A stretch of DNA of 64,000 bases from an uncultured Lachnospira sp. (lineage in GTDB: Bacteria > Bacillota > Clostridia > Lachnospirales > Lachnospiraceae). Numbering within the stretch: position 1 is the stretch's first letter; each line of letters opens with the position of its first letter. The position numbers and the translations under genes are program-made. A model generated the notes under the pieces. That model saw nothing but the letters and a program-made list of their open reading frames with translations, was not told where the DNA came from and did not search any database. The stretch lies in assembly GCA_910587485.1 (NCBI GenBank), contig CAJUKN010000010.1, forward strand, positions 5,444 to 69,443. The letters run 5' to 3'. Positions 1-7,386 of this stretch are shown here, in pieces.

Positions 1-1
1 A

Positions 2-106
2 GAGGCAAGAAGGCTGGAAGAAGAGGAAGCAGCAAAGAAAGCCGCTGAAGAAGAGGCAAGAAGGCTGGAAGAAGAGGAAGCAGCAAAGAAAGCCGCTGAA
101 GAAGAG
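2..106 (+). repeat. 51-bp tandem repeat within coiled-coil gene
   Basis: Two consecutive 51-bp units, starting at 2 and 53 with GAGGCAAGAAGGCTGG, are identical, each encoding 17 residues; further 3' units diverge progressively. The repeat may extend left of the window. It is a coding minisatellite, prone to length variation. Confidence 0.85.
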
Positions 107-838
107 TTGAGGAGAAAGGCAGAGGAAGAGGAAGCAGCAAGAAAGGCTGCCGAGGAGGAAGCAAGAAGAAAGGCGGAAGAAGAGGAAGCAGCAAGAAAAG
201 CAGCAGAGGAAGAGGCAAGAAGATTGGCAGAAGAAGCAGCAAGAAAGGCAGCAGAAGAAGAGGCAAGAAGATTAGCCGAAGCCGAAGCAGCAAGAAAAGC
301 AGCAGAGGAAGAGGCAGCAAGGAGATTGGCTGAGGTAGAACAGGCAAGAAAGTTGGCAGAAGAGGCAGCAAGAAAATTAGCCGAAGCCGAAGCAGCAAGT
401 AAATTGGCAGAAGAGGCAGCAAAGAAAATTACCAATCCAGAAACATCTGTTAAAAATTTAATAAAAAATGAAATAAATAATGAAACCGTGGACAAGTCAT
501 CAAATAGTACTTCATTTAACAATGAGCTATCTAGTGATAAAGAGTCATTTAATGATATAAATCAAGAACAGATTACAAATGATGATGAAGCTTTTAAGAA
601 AAATGAAGAGCGCAAAGCAGAAATTGAACGTAAGGCACAAGAACGTAAACTTGAGAAAGAAAAACAGCTTGAAGAAGAGCGTAGACTTGAGGAAGAATAT
701 AGACAAGAGCAGGCAAAAAAAGCTATGGAAGAACTTGAAAAAGCAGAGAAACAATTGAAAGCAGAAAATACAAAGACCGAAAAAACGAAAAATGCAAAAA
801 AGTCGTCAGCAGGAGTAATTGGCTTTATTAAAAAGTAA
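2..838 (+). CDS. Ala/Glu/Lys/Arg-rich coiled-coil protein, 5' end outside window
   Basis: The reading frame is open from the first bases, so the true start lies upstream; a TTG at 107 is most likely an internal leucine. The visible 278 residues consist of about 140 residues of near-periodic charged repeats (ARRLEEEEAAKKAAEEE type, about 17 residues), then an Asn/Ser/Thr-rich linker, then a second charged helix (KAEIERKAQERKLEKEKQ...) and a short tail ending GVIGFIKK. This predicts a long coiled coil with no recognisable catalytic domain. The first two repeat units are identical at DNA level with a 51-bp period, suggesting recent repeat expansion. The stop is 9 bases before the next gene, so the two are probably cotranscribed. 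Function unknown; a scaffold or cell-envelope/septation partner of the downstream MinD-like protein is only a guess. Confidence 0.75.
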   Translation, partial: EARRLEEEEAAKKAAEEEARRLEEEEAAKKAAEEELRRKAEEEEAARKAAEEEARRKAEEEEAARKAAEEEARRLAEEAARKAAEEEARRLAEAEAARKAAEEEAARRLAEVEQARKLAEEAARKLAEAEAASKLAEEAAKKITNPETSVKNLIKNEINNETVDKSSNSTSFNNELSSDKESFNDINQEQITNDDEAFKKNEERKAEIERKAQERKLEKEKQLEEERRLEEEYRQEQAKKAMEELEKAEKQLKAENTKTEKTKNAKKSSAGVIGFIKK

Positions 839-849
839 AGGTGGTGCAT

Positions 850-1440
850 ATGGTGTTTAGTGTTAATGTGGATAAATTAACAAGGATGAAGCCATCCGAG
901 AAAGAAAGTTATGAATCTGTTGCTGACAGTATTATTGATATGTCAGAAGATGAGTCAGTTGCGATTAGTGTAGTTGGTGAGGGTACTATGGCATTTAAAT
1001 TGGCAGATGCTCTTTATACAAAAGGGGGGAAAGTGATTTTTATTGATGCCGATTTAAGAGATGATATATTTATTGCAAAGTATCGAGTTGGAAGAGATTT
1101 AAAGGGTGTTGCCAATTATCTTACAGAAGAGCTTGATTATAATGATATTATATGTCTTACAAATAAAGATAATTTTAAGGTTATTTTTACAGGAATGTCT
1201 GATTATACAGTACATGAAGATGTGCATATAGAAAAAATCAAAGTTCTTTTTAAGAAGTTAAAAGAAGATTTTGACTGGATAGTTGTACTTACAGATGATA
1301 GTGGAAAAATGGCTTCTATGTGTGACGAAACAATTGTAATGTTGAAACAATCTGATTACAGTGAAATGTCATCAGAAGTAAAGGTTAAACAGCTTGATGA
1401 AGCTGGTTGTTATGTATTGGGTGTGGTGGTAAATGAGTAA
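850..1440 (+). CDS. MinD/BY-kinase-like P-loop fold protein with degenerate Walker A
   Basis: About 196 residues. The central part resembles the C-terminal ATPase domain of capsular exopolysaccharide tyrosine kinases (CpsD/CapB) and MinD/ParA proteins: a strand, then VGEGTMAFKLADALYTKG where a Walker A (PGEGKSTTAANLA) is expected, then VIFIDADLRDD, the Walker A' motif. The P-loop lysine is absent, so ATP hydrolysis is doubtful. No Tyr-rich C-terminal cluster is visible. ATG 850 was chosen because AAAGGTGG at 837-844 sits 5 bases before it; GTG 841 would overlap that site. It lies between the coiled-coil protein and sir2 (8-base overlap with the latter), suggesting one operon. A structural or regulatory pseudo-ATPase is likely; function unknown. 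Confidence 0.65.
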   Translation: MVFSVNVDKLTRMKPSEKESYESVADSIIDMSEDESVAISVVGEGTMAFKLADALYTKGGKVIFIDADLRDDIFIAKYRVGRDLKGVANYLTEELDYNDIICLTNKDNFKVIFTGMSDYTVHEDVHIEKIKVLFKKLKEDFDWIVVLTDDSGKMASMCDETIVMLKQSDYSEMSSEVKVKQLDEAGCYVLGVVVNE

Positions 1441-2149
1441 AGAAATAGAAACTTTTGTAAAATGGGTAGAAGAATCAGAAAATATTGTTTTTTTTGGAGG
1501 GGCAGGCGTATCTACAGAAAGTGGAATACCAGATTTTAGAAGTGTTGATGGTTTATATAACCAAAAGTATGATTATCCTCCTGAAACAATACTTAGTCAT
1601 TCTTTTTATATTAGAAAGCCTGAAGAATTTTTTAAATTTTATCGTGAGAAAATGATTTTTACGGAGGCAAAGCCTTCCATAACACATAATAAATTGTCCG
1701 AGCTTAAAAAAAAGGGCAAATTAAAAGGAATAATCACTCAAAATATTGATGGTTTACATCAAAAAGCTGGAAATAAACATGTTGTAGAATTACATGGTAG
1801 TGTTTTAAGGAATTATTGTGAGAATTGTGGCTGTTTTTATGGATTACAGTACATATTAAATTCAGATAATATACCAATATGTAAATGTGGAGGAAGAGTG
1901 AAGCCAGATGTTGTTTTGTATGAGGAAGGTTTAAATAGTGACAATGTATCGGAAGCAGTGAGACTTATTCGTGAAGCGGATGTTCTTATTATAGGAGGTA
2001 CGTCACTTGGTGTATATCCAGCAGCAGGCTTGATAGATTATTATAATGGAAATAAACTTGTTTTAGTAAATAAGACACCAACACCATATGATAAAAGGGC
2101 AAACTTGTTGATACATGACGGGCTTGGTAATGTGTTTTCTAATGTGTAA
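1433..2149 (+). CDS. cobB: NAD-dependent protein deacylase, Sir2 family
   Basis: 238 residues, normal length for a bacterial sirtuin. It removes acyl groups from lysines using NAD+, releasing nicotinamide and O-acyl-ADP-ribose in the cytoplasm. Visible motifs: GAGVSTESGIPDFR (NAD binding, about residues 23-36), TQNIDGLH (about 101-108), the catalytic His in ELHGS (about 119-123), a four-Cys zinc site (CENC ... CKCGG) and GGTSLGVYPA near the end. Several bacterial sirtuins of this class act as deacetylases, others as desuccinylases; the sequence does not decide. It starts inside the last codons of the MinD-like gene, indicating translational coupling. Confidence 0.92.
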   Translation: MSKEIETFVKWVEESENIVFFGGAGVSTESGIPDFRSVDGLYNQKYDYPPETILSHSFYIRKPEEFFKFYREKMIFTEAKPSITHNKLSELKKKGKLKGIITQNIDGLHQKAGNKHVVELHGSVLRNYCENCGCFYGLQYILNSDNIPICKCGGRVKPDVVLYEEGLNSDNVSEAVRLIREADVLIIGGTSLGVYPAAGLIDYYNGNKLVLVNKTPTPYDKRANLLIHDGLGNVFSNV

Positions 2150-2188
2150 TGATTTTTTGGGATAAGTTTTTATAATGCAAATTATATA

Positions 2189-2319
2189 TTAACCTCATCA
2201 AAGAAGTCCTCCACTTCAATGCCGCAGAGGCATAAGTGGTGGGTGGGAACTTGCGTTGCAATAGTAGTTATGAGGTTATGAGCAAGTAGTGTAGCGGATT
2301 GCGAATATTCGTTTTGATT
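2189..2319 (+). repeat. Dispersed structured element R1 (omega-RNA-like)
   Basis: Begins TTAACCTCATCAA and ends GCGAATATTCGTTTTGA. Contains CCACTT-ATGCC-loop-GGCAT-AAGTGG nested hairpin, an ACTTGC/GCAAGT pairing, and AACCTCAT near the start complementary to ATGAGGTT near the end. The same layout recurs at 3766 and 59284, with 3' parts at 37111 (minus) and 56604. The GAAGTCC...GGGAACTTGC arrangement recalls the RNA scaffolds of IS605-type TnpB elements, but no ORF is inside. Confidence 0.75.
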
Positions 2320-2339
2320 AAGAATTGTGCAGGTGAGTG

Positions 2340-2528
2340 ATGATTGTATATGAGGTAGGTGATATTGTACAATTAAAAAAGAAACATCCTTGTGGTTGTG
2401 CAGAATGGTATATCCTTCGAGTGGGCGCTGATTTTAAATTGAGATGCAACGGCTGTGGACATGAAATGATGGTGAGCAGAATGATGGTAGAAAAAAATAC
2501 AAAAAAATTAAAAAAAGCTTGCAATTAA
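2340..2528 (+). CDS. DUF951 family small protein
   Basis: 62 residues. The sequence YEVGDIVQLKKKHPCG followed by WYILRVGADFKLRCNGCGH is the DUF951 signature, including a CG-x-C / CxxC cysteine pattern suggesting a metal-bound or nucleic-acid-binding fold; the biochemical role is unknown. In Firmicutes the family commonly lies close to rpsF-ssb-rpsR, as here. ATG 2340 is preferred to GTG 2337 because AGGTG at 2331-2335 is four bases upstream of the ATG. The Lys-rich tail is encoded by one half of an imperfect AT-rich direct repeat (AAAAAAAGCTTGCAATTA, again as AAAAAAAGCTTGTAATTA about 46 bases later). Confidence 0.85.
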   Translation: MIVYEVGDIVQLKKKHPCGCAEWYILRVGADFKLRCNGCGHEMMVSRMMVEKNTKKLKKACN

Positions 2529-2676
2529 AATTTTTGGCAAAAAAAGTAGAAAAAATCAAAAAAAGCTTGTAATTATATTTTTTTTATGATAACATACATG
2601 TTCGTGATATATATTATCCTTGCTCTTTCACTGTGAAAAAGAAAGGGCCAGAGACCAGAAGGAGGTGCAGTATAGA

Positions 2677-2982
2677 ATGAAGAAATATGAATTGGCATTA
2701 GTTGTTAGCGTAAACGTTGATGATGAAGTAAGAAATGCTACAATCGAGCAGGTTAAAGAATTAATTACTCGTTTTGGCGGTACAGTTACAGACCCAGGCA
2801 CATGTGAAAAGAAAAAACTTGCATATGAGATTTCCCATGTAAAGGGTCAGAGACCAGAAACAGAAGGCTTCTATAATTTCATAAAATTTGAAGCAGACGT
2901 TACTTGCCCAGCAGAAGTTGAAAGCAGACTTCGTATTATGGAAAATGTAATTCGATTCTTAATCGTTAAAGATGGAGAATAA
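2677..2982 (+). CDS. rpsF: 30S ribosomal protein S6
   Basis: 101 residues. MKKYELALVV ... then FGGTVTDPGTCEKKKLAYEI and a C-terminal VIRFLIVKDGE match S6, which binds 16S rRNA in the platform of the small subunit together with S18. ATG 2677 is chosen because GGAGGTG ends 9 bases upstream and the family begins with MxKYEL; the frame is open further upstream but lacks a better site. First gene of the canonical rpsF-ssb-rpsR operon. The leader at about 2620-2660 can fold GCTCTTTC against GAAAGGGC; S6:S18 autoregulatory leaders are known in this position, but I cannot confirm the binding motif here. Confidence 0.97.
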   Translation: MKKYELALVVSVNVDDEVRNATIEQVKELITRFGGTVTDPGTCEKKKLAYEISHVKGQRPETEGFYNFIKFEADVTCPAEVESRLRIMENVIRFLIVKDGE

Positions 2983-3030
2983 TTATCCCGTTTAGCTTAG
3001 CAACTCTTTATAGAAGAGGAGATTACAATT

Positions 3031-3480
3031 ATGAATAAAGTGATATTAATGGGAAGACTTACAAGAGAACCAGATGTACGCTATTCACAGGGCGCAGATG
3101 GTTCGCTTGCAGTTGTTCGATATACATTGGCAGTTGATAGAAGACGTGCCAGAACAAATGATTCCAATGAGCAGACAGCCGATTTTATCAGTTGTGTTGC
3201 ATTTGGAAAGTCTGGTGAATTTGCAGAAAAGTATTTTCATCAGGGAACAAAGGTAGTAATTACAGGTAGAATCCAGACAGGCAGCTATACAAACAGGGAT
3301 GGACAAAAAGTCTACACAACGGATGTGGTAGTTGAAGACCAAGAATTTGCAGAGAGCAAAGCTACGGCAGATACAAGTGGTTCATATACACCTACAAGGT
3401 CAAATCCAACAACGCCAGCAGGTGAAGGATTTATGAATATTCCAGATGGTGTAGATGATGAAGGGTTGCCTTTCAATTAA
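3031..3480 (+). CDS. ssb: Single-stranded DNA-binding protein
   Basis: 149 residues. N-terminal OB fold (about 1-108: MNKVILMGRLTREPDVRYS, then FISCVAFGKSGEFAEKYFHQG and VVITGRIQTGSY), a flexible Ser/Thr/Pro linker, and the acidic tip DDEGLPF that recruits repair and replication partners. Binds ssDNA as a tetramer during replication, recombination and repair. An AGAGGAGA site precedes the ATG. Sits between rpsF and rpsR, the conserved order in Firmicutes. Confidence 0.97.
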   Translation: MNKVILMGRLTREPDVRYSQGADGSLAVVRYTLAVDRRRARTNDSNEQTADFISCVAFGKSGEFAEKYFHQGTKVVITGRIQTGSYTNRDGQKVYTTDVVVEDQEFAESKATADTSGSYTPTRSNPTTPAGEGFMNIPDGVDDEGLPFN

Positions 3481-3497
3481 AATAGGAGGTAAATGGT

Positions 3498-3761
3498 ATG
3501 CCAGAAAAGAAAGCTGAGAGGCCAGAAGGTCAGATGAGAAGAAGACCAGTGCGCAGAAGAAAAAAAGTATGTGCATTTTGTGCAGATGCAAACAAGGCTT
3601 TGGATTATAAAGATGTAAATATGTTAAAGAAATTTGTCTCAGAGAGAGGCAAGATTCTTCCAAGAAGAATAACAGGAAATTGTGCAAAACATCAAAGAGC
3701 ACTTACAGTAGCAGTAAAGAGAGCGCGCCATGTTGCATTGCTTCCATATAGTGTGGATTAA
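3498..3761 (+). CDS. rpsR: 30S ribosomal protein S18
   Basis: 87 residues. RRKKVCAFCAD, DYKDVNMLKKFVSERGKILPRRITG and CAKHQRAL are diagnostic for S18. It contains the Cys pairs (CAFC ... C) of the zinc-retaining form. Last gene of rpsF-ssb-rpsR; preceded by AGGAGGT. Followed at once by repeat R2 and a strong terminator. Confidence 0.97.
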   Translation: MPEKKAERPEGQMRRRPVRRRKKVCAFCADANKALDYKDVNMLKKFVSERGKILPRRITGNCAKHQRALTVAVKRARHVALLPYSVD

Positions 3762-3765
3762 TATT

Positions 3766-3932
3766 TTAACCTCATCAAGTAAGTTTCTATCTTCTTCAAT
3801 AGCTTAGAGATATAAGCGAAAGAGGTGGGGACTTGTTTGTTTCAGTAGAAATATAGGACATGCTGGAAAGTTACAATAACAGCTATGAGGTTATGAATAA
3901 GTAGCAAAGAGGATTGTGAATGTCCTTTGACT
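3766..3932 (+). repeat. Dispersed structured element R2 (omega-RNA-like)
   Basis: Starts TTAACCTCATCAAG, ends GAATGTCCTTTGACT. Shares with R1 and R5 the AACCTCAT/ATGAGGTT end pairing, a GAGGTGGGGACTTG arm and the GCAAAGAGGATTGTGAAT 3' portion. Lies directly behind rpsR and before its terminator. Confidence 0.7.
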
Positions 3933-3937
3933 GAAAA

Positions 3938-3969
3938 AGTCAGGTGTAGTAATACATCTGACTTTTTTT
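3938..3969 (+). terminator. Rho-independent terminator of rpsF-ssb-rpsR
   Basis: AGTCAGGTGTA (3938-3948), loop GTAA, TACATCTGACT (3953-3963), then a T run. Eleven-base-pair stem with one G-T pair. Confidence 0.92.
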
Positions 3970-4360
3970 CGTGCAATATTTACAAAATAATATGAATTTT
4001 TTGTGAAATAAGTTGTATGTTAAATTAATGAATTAAGTGATATTATAAATAAGGGAAGTATTGTATAATAATTTATTTTGTGTTAAATAAAGAAAATTTT
4101 TGCTTCAATAGAAATAATTAATAAATTGTAAGATTTATTGATTGAATTGCAAGATTTATTGATTAAATGATAACATTTATTTTGACCAACTCAGTAAATG
4201 AGTTTGTATGGATATTTGGTGACAGCTATGACAGATATTTACTGTTTATGGGAAGATGTTTGTTGTTAATATTGATAGCAGGATTATTCAATTTAATATA
4301 AAAAACTATTAACACAATACGAAAAAAGTAAGAATGCAAATTGCAGAAAGGAGATTTTTT
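3970..4360. promoter_or_regulatory. Long AT-rich upstream region of pectinesterase with direct repeats
   Basis: No gene is visible in these 390 bases. Two exact copies of AAGATTTATTGATT lie at 4130-4143 and 4151-4164, 21 bases (two helical turns) apart, as expected for half-sites of an AraC-like activator. The functional link is inference. A pectinase gene with a long regulatory region would fit substrate control. Confidence 0.45.
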
Positions 4361-7087
4361 ATGACAAAAAAATTAAGAAACAGCTTAAAAAGGGTTGTTT
4401 CCGTAGTCATGGCTTCTACCCTTATAGTTGGTATGACAACAATGGGGGAAGGAAATAACATGGTGGTTGAGGCGGCACTAACAGCAACGAACACACGCTC
4501 GTGGGATTTTAGTAAAAATGACGGAAAGCCAATGCCTGTAAAAGGTGAAATTTTACCAGATACAGATAAAAATGGTTTGCCAGGAATTTTATATCCACAA
4601 GATTCTAAAGGTGATGTTACTTTTGACCCTACATTGTTAAAGTTTCGTGCAGATTCATATTTGCTGCTTCCAATTCAAGATGACACAACAATGATTACAT
4701 ATGGACAAATTGCTAACAATGCTACAGACAGAATAACTAATGTTGGAAATGATACTGGAAAATATCAAGTATATGCAAGTTCAAAAGAACAAACAGTTAC
4801 AGTTTCAGATATTACAGATATGATTCAGGTGGTAAATGGACAAAAGTATGTTGCTATTTATTCACATGGAGATATTAAGCCTACAAAGATTAATCTTACA
4901 GAATATAATCCAATCAATCGTGTAACAGTGACAGGTACAATTTCAGGTATAAGTTCAGAAACTGTTAAAAAAGGTGATGTTAATGGCAATGGCAAGATTG
5001 ATTCGTCGGATGCAACGCTTTTGAAAAAATATTTAGCAGGTATAAAAAATTTAGAAAATTTTATTGAGAAAGCATGTGATGTAGATGGAGACGGAGATGT
5101 AACTGTTAGAGATGCTGTCATTGTTTTACAACATTTAGCAGGTATGGATGTAGGACTTGGAGATAACAGCAGTGGCAGTGGGGCAATAGGTATAGATAAA
5201 ATCTATTTCCTTGACACAAAGACAAATGAGGTAACTTCAGCAGATATCAAAGAAGATGGTACATATTCTGTTGTGTTAAAACGTGTTGATGGTAAAGAAG
5301 ATTATATTGCCTCTATTTCTAAAACAGGTTTTAAGCTTGATGATACAAATGGTGCAAATAAGTTTACACTTGAAGGAAATGATGCAACTGCTACATATAA
5401 TGCTTCTGTTGTGACAGCACCTATAGTTACAATAAGTGGTACACTATCAGGAGTTCCTGACAGTGCATTAAAAGGTGATTTAGGTATGCAGTTTGTACCA
5501 GATGATGTAACTATGCTTCCAATTGATGCACAATTAACAAAAGTTTCTGATGGAAATTATACATATGAAGCTGTTATAACACCAAATGTAAAATTTACAG
5601 TTGGACTTATAAATGCAAATGATTATGAAGTTTTGACTTCTTATAATAAGACAGAAGGTACTTATACAGAAAATATTACTATTACGAAAAAAACTGTATA
5701 TGCAGTAACTGGTGATTTTGTAACATCAGATGAAAAGACAGCTACAGTTTCAGAAATTACTTTTACGAATATGAATGAAAAGGATTACTCATATACATTT
5801 ACGCCAAATGGAAATGCTTATACAGCAGAACTTCGTACAGGTGAGTATGTAACTTCTGCTACAGTAGATGGATATACAGTATTTGATAAGGTTAGTGTGA
5901 AGAAGAGTGCTGTTACAAATGATATCTATCTTGATAAAACAGAGCCAGATACATCAAAGGTTGCATATAAAGAAACACTTGAAGTAGGAAAAGGTAAGGA
6001 ATTTGAAACAATTCAATCAGCCGTTGATTATGTGGCACGTATGGAAAGAGAAGAAGGACAGCGTGTAACATTGAAGTTAAATGATGCAATGTATCGTGAG
6101 CAGATTATTATATCTGCACCATATATTACATTTGCTACAGACAGGACAGAAGCCCCTGTTGTAACATGGTACTATGGCATAGGTGCTACATATTACAGTG
6201 TAAATCCAAGTACAGGATTTTATGATAAGAAATATGCTGTTGATAAATATGAAATGACAACCGTCTCTAAGGACTGGGGTACAACAGTAGAATTACTTGC
6301 AACAGCAACGGATTTTAAAGCTGAAAATATTACATTTGAGGCATCCTTTAACCGTTATATGACAGAGGAAGAAATTGCAGATGGTGTAGGTCTTAATCCA
6401 CAAGCAGATAAAAATAAAGATATGCGTAATAATTTGAATGTAAATGTTCAGCTTAATAAGAATAAAGAGAGAGCATGTGCAATGTTCCCACGAGCTGATA
6501 GAATGGAATTTTATCAGTGTTCATTTTTAAGCAGTCAGGATACATTATATACAGGTGATGGTTCAGAACATATGTATTTTAAAGATTGTTTAATTGAAGG
6601 TACAACAGACTTTATTTGTGGCAATGGTAATATTGTGTTTGATGATTGTACATTAAGTATCTATGGATATAGTGATAAAGTAGCAGATGGTGGATATATC
6701 ACAGCTTCTAAAGCGGGTGGTGAACATGGTTATTTATTCTATAATTGTAAGATTCAAAATACAACATATCAAGGAATTAAAGCAGGCACAAAGAGAATTT
6801 ATTTAGGTCGTCCATGGGGAGCAGGAACAAAAGTACTTTATTATAATTGTGAAGCTGCAACGGCTGATTTAATTCATGAGGCTGGCTGGGCGACTATGTC
6901 AAATGTTACACCTGCGCAAGCAAATTATTCAGAGTATAATTTACATACACCAGATGGAAAAGCAGTAAGCACATCAAAGAGAGCTACTGGTACAAAGAGA
7001 TTGACAGAGGATGAGGCAAAAGCAGTTTCTGTAGCATCATTCTTTGATGGCTGGAAACCAGTATATTTCACATCTACAGCAAATTAA
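4361..7087 (+). CDS. Secreted pectinesterase (CE8) with internal dockerin
   Basis: 908 residues. Hydrolyses methyl esters of homogalacturonan outside the cell. Order: signal peptide (RRVVS-type basic N-terminus then a hydrophobic stretch, cleavage near residue 40), an N-terminal beta module, a type I dockerin with two calcium-binding repeats (about residues 204-262; GDVNGNGKIDSSD and CDVDGDGDVTVRD), several Ig/carboxypeptidase-regulatory-like modules (about 265-535), and the CE8 beta-helix (about 537-908). The CE8 signatures QDTLYTGDG (about 726), DFICG (about 750) and LGRPWG (about 815) retain both catalytic Asp residues and the Arg. ATG 4361 follows AAAGGAG; an upstream in-frame ATG at 4334 precedes that site and is unlikely. 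A dockerin in the middle of the chain is unusual. Confidence 0.93.
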   Translation: MTKKLRNSLKRVVSVVMASTLIVGMTTMGEGNNMVVEAALTATNTRSWDFSKNDGKPMPVKGEILPDTDKNGLPGILYPQDSKGDVTFDPTLLKFRADSYLLLPIQDDTTMITYGQIANNATDRITNVGNDTGKYQVYASSKEQTVTVSDITDMIQVVNGQKYVAIYSHGDIKPTKINLTEYNPINRVTVTGTISGISSETVKKGDVNGNGKIDSSDATLLKKYLAGIKNLENFIEKACDVDGDGDVTVRDAVIVLQHLAGMDVGLGDNSSGSGAIGIDKIYFLDTKTNEVTSADIKEDGTYSVVLKRVDGKEDYIASISKTGFKLDDTNGANKFTLEGNDATATYNASVVTAPIVTISGTLSGVPDSALKGDLGMQFVPDDVTMLPIDAQLTKVSDGNYTYEAVITPNVKFTVGLINANDYEVLTSYNKTEGTYTENITITKKTVYAVTGDFVTSDEKTATVSEITFTNMNEKDYSYTFTPNGNAYTAELRTGEYVTSATVDGYTVFDKVSVKKSAVTNDIYLDKTEPDTSKVAYKETLEVGKGKEFETIQSAVDYVARMEREEGQRVTLKLNDAMYREQIIISAPYITFATDRTEAPVVTWYYGIGATYYSVNPSTGFYDKKYAVDKYEMTTVSKDWGTTVELLATATDFKAENITFEASFNRYMTEEEIADGVGLNPQADKNKDMRNNLNVNVQLNKNKERACAMFPRADRMEFYQCSFLSSQDTLYTGDGSEHMYFKDCLIEGTTDFICGNGNIVFDDCTLSIYGYSDKVADGGYITASKAGGEHGYLFYNCKIQNTTYQGIKAGTKRIYLGRPWGAGTKVLYYNCEAATADLIHEAGWATMSNVTPAQANYSEYNLHTPDGKAVSTSKRATGTKRLTEDEAKAVSVASFFDGWKPVYFTSTAN

Positions 7088-7126
7088 AGTAAACTGAGAT
7101 GTAAAAAAACATAAATAGTATGTTAT

Positions 7127-7160
7127 TGTCGGCAGAGTATTTTATCTGCCGACATTTTTT
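7127..7160 (+). terminator. Terminator after pectinesterase
   Basis: TGTCGGCAGA (7127-7136), 8-base loop, TCTGCCGACA (7145-7154), six T. Perfect 10-bp stem. Confidence 0.93.
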
Positions 7161-7227
7161 AGCTTATAGTAAATTCTAATATTTTGTTATTGGTTTGGTT
7201 TAGTTGGTTGCGAAATATTCAAAGTTA

Positions 7228-7256
7228 TTTACAGTTTTTAAGAAAAATGGTATACT
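7228..7256 (+). promoter_or_regulatory. Putative sigma-A promoter of gdpP operon
   Basis: TTTACA, 17-base spacer, TATACT. The spacer ends AAGAAAAATGG just as in the atp operon promoter at 22843. Followed by a 125-base leader with two inverted repeats (GCAAGCA/TGCTTGC and AGTATTTGG/CCAATACT). Confidence 0.65.
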
Positions 7257-7386
7257 ATAGAAACGACTTTATATCGTTTTATTTTCGCAAGCAATGAACA
7301 AAGTGCCATGCTTGCATGAGTATTTGGTGTATGTTATAAAAGTCCAATACTCCACAGCTTTGCTGCTTTGAAAAGTGAGGAAAAAT

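Noticed and set aside
107..838. TTG 107 as start of the coiled-coil gene
   Set aside because: The frame is open to the window edge with the same repeat pattern; TTG encodes a leucine in the repeat.
2503..2584. AT-rich direct repeat as regulatory element of rpsF
   Set aside because: Imperfect AAAAAAAGCTTGYAATTA duplication overlaps the DUF951 3' end; likely local slippage, no functional sign.
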